A stretch of 64,000 bases of DNA from Synechococcus sp. A18-25c (lineage in GTDB: Bacteria > Cyanobacteriota > Cyanobacteriia > PCC-6307 > Cyanobiaceae), in assembly GCF_014280035.1 (NCBI RefSeq), contig NZ_CP047957.1, forward strand, positions 2,356,001 to 2,420,000, given 5' to 3'. Every line of letters begins with the position of its first letter. Within the stretch, counting starts at the first letter, position 1. Shown piece by piece: positions 27,575-34,952 of this stretch. A model generated the notes under the pieces. The model made no database searches, was not told the DNA's origin, and worked only from the letters and a program-made list of their open reading frames with translations. The translations under genes were made by a program, and so were the position numbers.

Positions 27575-27949
27575 ATGAAAGTTTCCAGTAAATCTTTAGC
27601 GCTCTCGATCTTTGCGTCGCTGTCCGCTTTCCTGGTGCCCCAGGCTCAAGCTGGTTGTGGTCCTGCGGAAGGATTAATGCAGGTCTGTTATCGGGACCGA
27701 TGTGAGGTTCAGAAGCTTGTTAGGCAATGCTCCAGCGTTGTCGCAGGTAATCACTACGAATCAGATCTAGGCTGGTTTTACGGATACTCGGAATACATCG
27801 ATGGCTATGCGACTCAAATGATCGTCAGATTTCAACCTCACAATAAAATCTTGTATCAGGGCCATCCTGAAGACTCCCCCTACACATTCGATATTTGTGG
27901 AGGCCGCATGACAGGTGGGCCCTGTTCAGAGAAGCCTTGGGCTAAGTGA
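27575..27949 (+). CDS. Secreted hypothetical protein with signal peptide, 124 aa
   Basis: A Sec-type signal peptide (MKVSSKSLALSIFASLSAFL, cleavage after PQAQA) precedes a mature domain of about 100 residues with six cysteines (CGPAEGLMQVCYRDRCEVQK, CSS, FDICGGR, GGPCSE), likely paired as disulfides. Tyrosine-rich central part (WFYGYSEYIDGYATQM). No known family recognised. It is the only exported protein in the island and is AT-richer than the housekeeping genes. It lies between the HTH fragment and the second polymerase remnant on the opposite strand. Confidence 0.68.
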   Translation: MKVSSKSLALSIFASLSAFLVPQAQAGCGPAEGLMQVCYRDRCEVQKLVRQCSSVVAGNHYESDLGWFYGYSEYIDGYATQMIVRFQPHNKILYQGHPEDSPYTFDICGGRMTGGPCSEKPWAK

Positions 27950-27957
27950 ATCCTGAT

Positions 27958-28074
27958 CTAGTGAGCGTCACCCCAGTTGTCCGCCACCGAGGCATCCGCA
28001 TTAAGAGGAACATCACCCATGTAGGTGTCCCGCAGCCGCTGTGACGTCATGGCCTCAAGCGCCACGGGCAGTTC
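27958..28074 (-). pseudogene. Second family A DNA polymerase C-terminal remnant
   Basis: Between an in-frame TAA and a terminal TAG the minus strand reads ELPVALEAMTSQRLRDTYMG, then DVPLNADASVADNWGDAH. This aligns by eye with the end of the 26728 remnant (ACMTSHRLQKQYLGDIPLEA, then DCNVAETWGEAH), but the two differ at many positions, so they come from different polymerase genes or a very old duplication. It has no start codon of its own and is only 38 codons. It sits 59 bases from the 3' end of tRNA-Val. Confidence 0.6.
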
Positions 28075-28132
28075 TTATCAGAAACTTTCGAAAGCCTTTC
28101 CACAACTGCAGAAATGAGCTGTGGGCCGGAAT

Positions 28133-28203
28133 GGGCGATACTGGGATCGAACCAGTGACAATCTCCTTGTAAGGGAGGTGCTCTACCGCTGAGCTAATCG
28201 CCC
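28133..28203 (-). tRNA. tRNA-Val (anticodon UAC)
   Basis: The minus strand forms a full cloverleaf: acceptor GGGCGAT/ATCGCCC, D arm GCTC-AGCGGTA-GAGC, anticodon stem-loop CCTCC-CTTACAA-GGAGA with anticodon TAC, and T arm ACTGG-TTCGATC-CCAGT. The first anticodon-stem pair is a C-A mismatch. CCA is not encoded. The 3' half is copied at 23484-23523, making it the probable integration target of the island to its left. Confidence 0.93.
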
Positions 28204-28242
28204 GTCGGGCTAATTCTGCCTGATCGCGGCAATCTGGATCTG

Positions 28243-28773
28243 TTGTTGATCGCTGCGTCAGTGGCCTGCGGCCGTGACCATGACCGCGCCACTGCGGCTT
28301 TCTGCATTCCCATCGGGATGATCATCAGCTGGTGGCTGGGCTGGAGGACTGGGAGCATCACTGCTGTCTCATTTCTGGTGGGCGGCCTCTGGCTGTCGCC
28401 GGATCTTGACGTTCAATCCCGTGCCTTGAAGCGCTGGGGCCTGCTGGCCTGGATCTGGTGGCCCTACCGGCGGCTAGTCCCGCATCGCTCCTTGTGGTCG
28501 CATGGTCCGTTGATCGGCATGACGGTGCGCCTGGCCTGGGTCCTGCTGCTGCTGGGGCTGGCATGGACTGGACTGGCTTGGTTCCTGCAACCCACCATCC
28601 CGACACCCCTGCAGGCATGGCCAGAACTTCTTGATGCCGCACGGCAACACCCGCGCGCACTGTGGGGAACCTTGCTGGGACTAGAGGCCAGCGTGTGGCT
28701 GCACTTGCTGCTCGATGGCGACCCTTTGCCCCCTGAATGGCCCAAACGATGGCGCCGGCGTCGCCAACGGTGA
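28243..28773 (+). CDS. DUF2227 family membrane protein (putative metal-binding), 176 aa
   Basis: The motifs ACGRDHDRATAAF, GGLWLSPDLDVQSRALKRWG and PYRRLVPHRSLWSHGPLIG match the cyanobacterial DUF2227 family, whose conserved His and Asp residues are thought to bind metal. Four hydrophobic segments and a final LLLDGDPLPPEW region are present. It resembles YdjM-like membrane hydrolases in layout, but no activity is established. Starts at one of two adjacent TTG codons (28243 or 28246); a GTG a few codons later is also possible. Confidence 0.8.
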   Translation: MLIAASVACGRDHDRATAAFCIPIGMIISWWLGWRTGSITAVSFLVGGLWLSPDLDVQSRALKRWGLLAWIWWPYRRLVPHRSLWSHGPLIGMTVRLAWVLLLLGLAWTGLAWFLQPTIPTPLQAWPELLDAARQHPRALWGTLLGLEASVWLHLLLDGDPLPPEWPKRWRRRRQR

Positions 28774-28801
28774 GAGGGTGGCGGCAACCTTTGGCTTCAC
28801 C

Positions 28802-29635
28802 ATGGCCCACGACGTGCCAGTCCCCGAACCCACGGATCCTCTACGCCGCCTTGAAGCCGTGGTGGCTCGCCTGCGCGATCCCAATGGTGGCTGCCCGTGG
28901 GACCTGGAACAGACCCATGCATCGTTGACGCCCTACGTGCTGGAGGAAGCCCACGAGGTAGCCGACGCCATCCGCCATGGCGATGACCAGCAGCTGCGGG
29001 AAGAACTGGGGGACCTGTTGCTGCAAGTGGTGCTGCATGCCCAGATCGCCACGGAACGCCAGGCCTTCAACCTGGATGCCGTCGCCGACGCCATCAGCGA
29101 GAAACTGATCCGTCGCCATCCCCATGTGTTTGCGGATGAAACAGCAGAAGACAGCGCAGCGGTTCGCGCCAGCTGGGAAGCGATCAAAGCGCAGGAGCGG
29201 GCCCAGAGCTCGGGGGTTACCAAGTCTGCAAGCCCACTGAGCGATCAACTCGGCAGCAAAGTTCGTGGTCAGCCCGCGTTGGCCGGCGCCATGACCATTT
29301 CCAAAAAAGCAGCCAAAGCCGGCTTCGAATGCGACGACATGGCCGGAGTGTGGGAGAAGGTGCACGAGGAGCTCGATGAACTCAAGGAGGCAGTCGCATC
29401 GGGAGACCGATCCCACGCCCAGGAGGAACTGGGGGATGTGTTGTTCACGCTTGTGAATGTGGCCCGGTGGTGCGAGATCGACCCTGAAGACGGATTGGCC
29501 GGCACCAACCACCGCTTTCTTGATCGCTTTTCCAGAGTGGAAGCCGCCCTGGGTGGAGACATTCAGGGCAAAAGCATTCGCGAGCTGGAAGCCCTCTGGC
29601 AACAGGCCAAAGCGGCAATCCGCGCAGAGTCCTGA
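28802..29635 (+). CDS. mazG: Nucleoside triphosphate pyrophosphohydrolase MazG, 277 aa
   Basis: Two MazG domains in tandem, as in the E. coli enzyme: the first with CPWDLEQTHASLTPYVLEEA and REELGDLLLQVVLHAQIA, the second with EKVHEELDELKEAVA and AQEELGDVLFTLVNVARWCE. The EExxE acids coordinate magnesium, and the enzyme hydrolyses (d)NTPs to monophosphate and pyrophosphate, cleaning the nucleotide pool. ATG at 28802 (MAHDVPVPEPTDPL) is preferred to the longer frame from 28715, which overlaps the DUF2227 gene. Confidence 0.95.
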   Translation: MAHDVPVPEPTDPLRRLEAVVARLRDPNGGCPWDLEQTHASLTPYVLEEAHEVADAIRHGDDQQLREELGDLLLQVVLHAQIATERQAFNLDAVADAISEKLIRRHPHVFADETAEDSAAVRASWEAIKAQERAQSSGVTKSASPLSDQLGSKVRGQPALAGAMTISKKAAKAGFECDDMAGVWEKVHEELDELKEAVASGDRSHAQEELGDVLFTLVNVARWCEIDPEDGLAGTNHRFLDRFSRVEAALGGDIQGKSIRELEALWQQAKAAIRAES

Positions 29636-29701
29636 ACGCAAGCATCAAATCAGCGCAGATGCGGAGAGCACCGTGATCAGGAGATCACGCCAATCGCAGC
29701 A

Positions 29702-29887
29702 TCACTCGTGGGAGACGATCGTGCCCTCAGTGGTGCCCCACAGGTGGCGCTTGACCTGATCGGCCTGACGGATGAATGCCCGCGCCTGCTCTCGCGATGT
29801 GCAACGACGAGCACCTTCCTCCAGACGCATCAGAGCAACAAGCTCTTCAGTTGGCGAATGCCAAGGCCTTGACGGGTTTTGCTTCAT
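29702..29887 (-). CDS. Small hypothetical protein, 61 aa
   Basis: From the ATG at 29887 the chain reads MKQNPSRPWHSPTEELVALM and continues through EEGARRCTSREQARAFIRQA to TIVSHE. It is helical and charged without cysteine pairs or membrane helices. The frame is open to 29941, but the extra residues are of a different kind. Convergent with mazG. Function unknown. Confidence 0.55.
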   Translation of the reverse strand: MKQNPSRPWHSPTEELVALMRLEEGARRCTSREQARAFIRQADQVKRHLWGTTEGTIVSHE

Positions 29888-29956
29888 CACTCCACCTCCA
29901 TGACACACTTGAATTAATCCCACCTTAACCAAAACTTCCACCCTTCTTAGTAATGG

Positions 29957-30391
29957 CTAATCGTCCAAAGAGGGGCGGCCCTGTCGACGTCGCTTGAGCT
30001 CGCTACGGCGACCTTTGGCATCCAGCCGTCGTTTCACAGCACCGCGTCCAGGACGGGTGGGTTTGCGTTTGGGCGGTGGTGATTTCAAGCCCTCCCTCAG
30101 CAGATCAGCCAGACGCGCCAAGGCCCGCTGGCGGTTCTGCCACTGCGAGCGTTCCTCCGCCGCGACCACCCGCAGACAGCCGCTCTGCAGACGCGTTGCC
30201 AGTTGTTCCCGCAACAGCCGTTGCCGAAACGGGCCAAGCGCCTTGGACTGCTCCAGATCGAAAAGCAGCTCAACGCGGGAGTCAGTGGTATTCACCCCCT
30301 GCCCGCCTGGACCAGAAGCCCGTGAGAACCGCCACTGCAGCTCAGCCGCAGGAATCACCAGCCGGTCATTGATGTGGAGATCTTGAACCAT
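29957..30391 (-). CDS. arfB: Ribosome-rescue peptidyl-tRNA hydrolase ArfB (YaeJ), 144 aa
   Basis: The catalytic GGQ motif lies in SRASGPGGQGVNTTDSRVEL of a small class I release-factor-like domain without codon-recognition domains. The C-terminal tail is very basic (KRKPTRPGRGAVKRRLDAKG and further RRQG), as needed to enter the empty mRNA channel of stalled ribosomes. Length (144) matches ArfB. It works in the cytoplasm to release peptides from non-stop complexes. The 30413 gene lies 21 bases upstream on the same strand. Confidence 0.93.
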   Translation of the reverse strand: MVQDLHINDRLVIPAAELQWRFSRASGPGGQGVNTTDSRVELLFDLEQSKALGPFRQRLLREQLATRLQSGCLRVVAAEERSQWQNRQRALARLADLLREGLKSPPPKRKPTRPGRGAVKRRLDAKGRRSELKRRRQGRPSLDD

Positions 30392-30412
30392 GACAACGCT
30401 CCGGCCGTTCTC

Positions 30413-31099
30413 CTAGCGGAAGAGATTCATGCCCAGCAGCTGCTGCTTGGCGTTGGGCGTCTGCAGATGCTCAGGAAGCCGCAGATCAATGGCATCCCAG
30501 ATCGGCACCTCCAGATACGCAGCCAGGGTTCGGGCATCGTCACGAATGGCATGAAGCGAGCCGTGGTCCGTCACATTCAGCCGCCGGCCATCGCGACACA
30601 CCAAATTGAGTTCAAAGCTGTCGTAAGAGCTTTTGTGGCCACGCACAAACTCCCGCAGCAACTGCAGGGCATGCACCTCCCGCAACGGCGTCGCGCGATC
30701 CCGCTGCACAAACACTCCCTTGGATTGATCGAAGCAAACCTGCTGACGACGGAGGTGCCAAAAGAACAATCCCCCCATCCCTGAAAACACCAGTGGCGCC
30801 AACGCCATCAGCGGAGCCTGAGCGACTGAGGGCGTGAACAACAGATGGCTGACGCTAACGACAACACCGAACAGCACGAATGCGCCACATCCAAACGTCA
30901 CCAGCGGCGTGACCACAAAAGTCAGCGTCGAATCCATCAAGCCCTTACGCAGCTGCGCACGATGGGTGCAGACATTGGTACCGCCGCGCACCAGCGGTGT
31001 CCAATCGACCTGCAAGGCCAAGGGATCGTCAAAGCAGGCAGGATCCAGCAGCTCCCGCTTGTCTGCGAACACCGACAAGGCCGATTGGATCCAGCCCAT
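30413..31099 (-). CDS. Conserved hypothetical membrane protein, 228 aa
   Basis: Two adjacent membrane helices (LTFVVTPLVTFGCGAFVLFG onward, and APLMALAPLVFSGMGGLFFW) lie between a short N-terminal cytoplasmic part (MGWIQSALSVFADKRELLDP) and a C-terminal domain (VHALQLLREFVRGHKSSYDS, NLVCRDGRRLNVTDHGSLHA) that resembles PH-like or bPH2-type membrane-protein domains. ATG at 31099 is preferred over the TTG at 31141. It precedes arfB on the same strand. Function unknown. Confidence 0.65.
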   Translation of the reverse strand: MGWIQSALSVFADKRELLDPACFDDPLALQVDWTPLVRGGTNVCTHRAQLRKGLMDSTLTFVVTPLVTFGCGAFVLFGVVVSVSHLLFTPSVAQAPLMALAPLVFSGMGGLFFWHLRRQQVCFDQSKGVFVQRDRATPLREVHALQLLREFVRGHKSSYDSFELNLVCRDGRRLNVTDHGSLHAIRDDARTLAAYLEVPIWDAIDLRLPEHLQTPNAKQQLLGMNLFR

Positions 31100-31221
31100 A
31101 GAAGCTCTGCAGGGATGGGTCCAGTCTGCTCCGAACAACAAGCGCCGAACAGCAGCCGCCGATCAACAGAGCAGGTGAACCGACGCTGGTCTTAGCTGGA
31201 GGAGAACCCAAGCGTCCAGCC

Positions 31222-32085
31222 ATGACCCAACCATCTCCAGCCGCGACAGGCTGGATTGATGAACCCCACCAGGGGGTGCGCTACGGCCTCGAGGGTCGCG
31301 TGCTGGTGGAAGAGCAGAGCGACTTCCAGCGCATCACCGTGATCGAAAGCACGCGCTACGGCAAAGGGCTGCTGCTCGACGGCTGCTGGATGACGGCTGA
31401 ACGACAGGAACGCCACTACCACGAATCCCTGGTGCACCCGGCCCTCTGTGGTGCGGAAGGCATCGCCAAAGTGCTGGTGATCGGAGGTGGCGATGGCGGC
31501 ACCGCACGCGAATGCCTGCGACACCCCGGTGTGCAACACCTCGACATGGTGGAGATCGACGGGCGAGTTGTGGCGCTCAGTCAGGAACATCTGAGCTCAA
31601 TCGGCGGCGGCTGCTGGAACGACCCCCGCTTTCACCTCACCGTGGGCGACGGGATCGCCTGGGCCGCAGCCGCACCAGATGCCAGCTACGACGTGGTGAT
31701 CGTGGACGGCTCTGACCCAACAGGCCCCGCCGAAGGCCTCTTCAACCGGACCTTCTTCCAGCACTGCCAACGCATTCTTAGACCGGGTGGTGTGTTTGCC
31801 ACGCAGAGCGAATCACCGGAGGCCTTTCGGCACGTGCATATCGACCTGGTGCGACTGCTGCGGGAGGTGTTTGACCATGCCGATCCTCTCTATGGATGGG
31901 TTCCGATGTATCCCAGCGGTTGGTGGAGCTGGACCTTCGCTGCTCAGGGACAACCCCGCTACCGGCAAGCTGATCCCGCCCGTGTCGCAGCCATTGCAGC
32001 GGACTGCAAGATCTGGAGCCCCCGGTGGCAGTCGGGCGCCTTTGAAGCCATGCCCGTGTTCATGGAGCGGGAGCTGAAGCCATGA
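31222..32085 (+). CDS. speE: Spermidine synthase, 287 aa
   Basis: Transfers the aminopropyl group from decarboxylated S-adenosylmethionine to putrescine. The motif [16 protein letters not shown] is the signature of the family, followed by the catalytic Asp in [16 protein letters not shown]. It starts at ATG 31222 and its stop overlaps the start of speB by 4 bases (ATGA), so polyamine formation from agmatine and spermidine synthesis are coupled genes. Confidence 0.94.
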   Translation: MTQPSPAATGWIDEPHQGVRYGLEGRVLVEEQSDFQRITVIESTRYGKGLLLDGCWMTAERQERHYHESLVHPALCGAEGIAKVLVIGGGDGGTARECLRHPGVQHLDMVEIDGRVVALSQEHLSSIGGGCWNDPRFHLTVGDGIAWAAAAPDASYDVVIVDGSDPTGPAEGLFNRTFFQHCQRILRPGGVFATQSESPEAFRHVHIDLVRLLREVFDHADPLYGWVPMYPSGWWSWTFAAQGQPRYRQADPARVAAIAADCKIWSPRWQSGAFEAMPVFMERELKP

Positions 32086-32948
32086 CGGACGAGCTCAATA
32101 GCCTGTTTGACCAGGAGGGCGCCATCTTTATGGGAGCGCGGCGCGAACCAAAGAACTGCCAGGTCGGACTTTTTGGGGTGCCCTATGACGGCACCACATC
32201 ATTCCGTCCTGGCACCCGCTTCGGGCCTGCCGCCGTGCGGGAGGTGAGCACAGGACTCGAGACCTATTGCCCGCAACTGGACCGTGACCTCGAAGCCATG
32301 GCCTACGCGGACCTGGGCGCTGTGGAGATTCCCTTTGGAGCACCGGACCCAGTCGTGGACACCGTGAGAAGAGCCACCGCCTTCATCCTCAGCCAGGACC
32401 TCAAACCGCTGATGCTGGGAGGGGAACACTCAATCACGTCCGGAGCCGTCGCTGCCGTTGCAACCCATCACGCCGATCTGGTGATGGTGCAGCTGGATGC
32501 CCATGCCGATCTGCGCGATGAATGGCTGGGGGCCCAGCACAGCCATGCCTGCGCCATGCGCCGCTGCCTGGAGGTGCTGCCCAGCCAAACGCTGCTGCAA
32601 ATCGCCATTCGCAGTGGCACCAAGCAGGAGTTTTCAGAACTGACCTCCAGTGGGCGGTTCACCCCCTTCGAGCAGATCGCGCAACGACTCCATCCCCTCC
32701 GCGGCCAACCCCTCTATCTCACCGTGGATCTCGACTGGTTTGATCCAGCGGTGATGCCTGGAACGGGGACGCCCGAACCAGGGGGCTATCTCTGGCAGCA
32801 CTTTGCGGAACTGGTCGATGAACTAAAACACCACAAGCTCGTTGGAGCGGATGTGGTGGAGCTGGCGCCTCAGCTCGACCCCAGCGGCATCAGCAGTGTG
32901 TTGGCGGCCAAGGTGACGCGAACCTTGCTGCTCCTGCTTGGTCAATAG
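32082..32948 (+). CDS. speB: Agmatinase/ureohydrolase family enzyme, 288 aa
   Basis: An arginase-superfamily protein with the manganese-binding motifs [19 protein letters not shown] and [20 protein letters not shown]. Agmatinase splits agmatine to putrescine and urea, feeding the adjacent speE. Arginase or guanidinobutyrase cannot be excluded from sequence, but the tight coupling to spermidine synthase favours agmatinase. The last 7 bases overlap the convergent cNMP-domain gene. Confidence 0.9.
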   Translation: MTDELNSLFDQEGAIFMGARREPKNCQVGLFGVPYDGTTSFRPGTRFGPAAVREVSTGLETYCPQLDRDLEAMAYADLGAVEIPFGAPDPVVDTVRRATAFILSQDLKPLMLGGEHSITSGAVAAVATHHADLVMVQLDAHADLRDEWLGAQHSHACAMRRCLEVLPSQTLLQIAIRSGTKQEFSELTSSGRFTPFEQIAQRLHPLRGQPLYLTVDLDWFDPAVMPGTGTPEPGGYLWQHFAELVDELKHHKLVGADVVELAPQLDPSGISSVLAAKVTRTLLLLLGQ

Positions 32949-33322
32949 AAATGTGTTGCATCCAGACGCTGCTCACGAAGACGACGGTGCTGAGTACTCA
33001 ACAACGTCAGAACAAGCGTGGGATGCGAGTGGATCAGCTCAAGAAAACTCTTGCGGTCCAAACGCAACGCATGCACCGGTGTGATGGCCTTGGCAGTGCG
33101 GCTGTGACGCGCATTGTCCGCCACCAGATCCTCATAGAAAAACACCTCTCCGTCTTGATAGCGGAGGCGATCACGGCCATCAGAAGTCAACTCCACCAGG
33201 CCGCGCTGAATGGCGTACAGCGCATTCGCCGTCTCGCCGCGAGCAAACAGGATGCTTCCTGTGGGCAGCAACAGCTGATCCACGTTGCGATGTTCAGCGA
33301 TCAGCTGGACGGCGGTCGGCAT
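32942..33322 (-). CDS. Cyclic-nucleotide-binding-domain protein, 126 aa
   Basis: A single CRP-like cNMP-binding domain: LLPTGSILFARGETANALYA, the phosphate cassette region DGEVFFYEDLVADNARHSRT and a closing helix (DRKSFLELIHSHPTLVLTLL). No DNA-binding wing follows, so it is not a transcription factor by itself. It starts at ATG 33322 (MPTAVQLIAEHRN); the longer frame to 33361 adds hydrophobic residues. It may be a stand-alone cAMP/cGMP or second-messenger sensor. The cassette lacks a clear RxA arginine, so nucleotide binding is doubtful. Confidence 0.75.
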   Translation of the reverse strand: MPTAVQLIAEHRNVDQLLLPTGSILFARGETANALYAIQRGLVELTSDGRDRLRYQDGEVFFYEDLVADNARHSRTAKAITPVHALRLDRKSFLELIHSHPTLVLTLLSTQHRRLREQRLDATHFY

Positions 33323-33417
33323 GGACGTCTGGGCCGGCAACGCAAGAAACCAAAGAACCACCTCATTGTTGCCAACGCGTCAACGCTCTGATGTGTTCAG
33401 AACAACGAGGTCAGGGG

Positions 33418-33627
33418 TTACAACAACCGAGCGGGTTCAGCCTGGGAATGAACAGATTCCACTGGATCGCCGAGATCCAACTGCCGGTCACCACCAAGTA
33501 AGGCCTGATCGGTCGCTACCAGCGGAGGTAGCGCCGGTGAGCGGGGCATCCAGTGATGGCAAAAGAGAGCCCGTGCGAGCTCAGGGTGCACCTGCAAACG
33601 CCGCAGGCGACACCATCCGCCCGCCAT
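33418..33627 (-). CDS. Small hypothetical protein, 69 aa
   Basis: The minus-strand frame reads MAGGWCRLRRLQVHPELARA, then FCHHWMPRSPALPPLVATDQ and ends in a charged tail at a TAA. Codon style matches the GC-rich host genes. The H-H-W cluster and defined length make it plausible. I do not recognise it; a longer alternative frame (33581-33790) has shadow-like composition. It lies just before the switch to AT-richer DNA. Confidence 0.45.
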   Translation of the reverse strand: MAGGWCRLRRLQVHPELARALFCHHWMPRSPALPPLVATDQALLGGDRQLDLGDPVESVHSQAEPARLL

Positions 33628-33823
33628 CGCTGATGACGAGGCTACGCAGTGAAGGCAAGAGTGGCAGGAAGCCTGGGACAGAACTCTGATTTTGAGAGAC
33701 TCTCAAGCTAAGAACGCTTGCCAACGTGGTCGAGACCAAAATCGCAATCTGCGGCTTTGCTTCCACTTCCAACAAAAAACTGAGAGACATTCATAGGATC
33801 CCGATCCAAGCAGACGTTCCGCC

Positions 33824-34933
33824 ATGGGCAAACGAAAAACACCACTCCATGGCCGCTGCCTAGAAGCAGGCGCAAAAATGGTTGAGTTTGCTGGATGGGA
33901 AATGCCCATTCAGTTTGATGGGGTGATACAAGAACACAAAGCAGTCCGACAGTCCTGCGGACTGTTTGACATCTCCCATATGGGTGTCATTACTTTGCGC
34001 GGTGAGCAAGCAAAAGAAGCCCTCCAAAATTTAGTCCCGTCAGACCTCTTCAGAATTGGGGCTGGCCAAGCCTGCTACACAGTACTAACCAATGAAAAGG
34101 GTGGAATCATCGACGATTTAATCGTTTACGACAACGGTTTCAACCAAGAGAACGTTCAAGAACTCCATCTTGTGATCAACGCAGCAACGGCCCAAAAAGA
34201 TATTGAATGGATTACAGATCATTCAAGGAAATACAAAGCAGACGTAGTTGACAAGAAAGGAAATGGGGTTTTACTTGCACTTCAAGGCCCTGGGAGCGAA
34301 CTAAAATTAGAAGCGGTCATAAAAAAGAATCTTAAAGAACTACCGTCATTTGGACATCAGACATTCATCACTGATCATTGTGGCGAGGTGATGATCAGCA
34401 GAACTGGATACACAGGTGAGGATGGATTTGAGTTGCTCATGGGAGAAGAAGAAGGAAAACATTTCTGGGATCTATGCCAGGCATCAGAAGTCCAACTTTG
34501 TGGACTAGCCGCTCGAGACATCCTGAGGCTTGAAGCAGGGATGCATCTTTATGGCAACGACATAACAGAAGAAACAACACCGTTCGAAGCAGGGTTAGGG
34601 TGGCTTGTTCACCTAGAAATGCCAAAAGACTTTATCGGTAGAAAATGCTTAGAAGAACAAGCAGAGGGGACGATCCAACAAAAACTTATTTGTATCAAAA
34701 TGGACGAAAGGGCCATACCCCGCAGGGGCTATAACATCCAAGACAGTAACGGAAACGTGGTCGGAGAAGTCACAAGCGGAGGCTGGTCACCAACATTAGA
34801 AGCTGGAATCGCGTTTGCGTGCGTGAACCAACGAGAGAGCAAATGTGGAACCAGGTTGAGCGTAGACATTAGAGGTCAACAGATCCCCTGCAAAGTTGTT
34901 AAACGACCATTTGTGAGAGGCCACAGGTTTTAA
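33824..34933 (+). CDS. gcvT: Glycine cleavage system T protein (aminomethyltransferase), 369 aa
   Basis: Catalyses the tetrahydrofolate-dependent step of glycine cleavage, releasing ammonia from the H-protein-bound intermediate, important in photorespiratory glycine use. Visible features: FAGWEMPIQFDGVIQEHKAV, CGLFDISHMG, ISRTGYTGEDGFELL, GLAARDILRLEAGMHLYGND and EVTSGGWSPTL. The length is normal. The gene is clearly AT-richer, with more AAA/GAA/ATT codons, than speE-speB upstream or aspS. Its product is complete, so it may be a transferred or replaced copy. It opens the low-GC tract that runs to about 49.4 kb. Confidence 0.93.
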   Translation: MGKRKTPLHGRCLEAGAKMVEFAGWEMPIQFDGVIQEHKAVRQSCGLFDISHMGVITLRGEQAKEALQNLVPSDLFRIGAGQACYTVLTNEKGGIIDDLIVYDNGFNQENVQELHLVINAATAQKDIEWITDHSRKYKADVVDKKGNGVLLALQGPGSELKLEAVIKKNLKELPSFGHQTFITDHCGEVMISRTGYTGEDGFELLMGEEEGKHFWDLCQASEVQLCGLAARDILRLEAGMHLYGNDITEETTPFEAGLGWLVHLEMPKDFIGRKCLEEQAEGTIQQKLICIKMDERAIPRRGYNIQDSNGNVVGEVTSGGWSPTLEAGIAFACVNQRESKCGTRLSVDIRGQQIPCKVVKRPFVRGHRF

Positions 34934-34952
34934 GAAAAGACAACCGCAGACC

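Noticed and set aside
33581-33790. 69-codon minus-strand frame upstream of gcvT
   Set aside because: Overlaps a more plausible small frame and shows mixed hydrophobic content without a start context.
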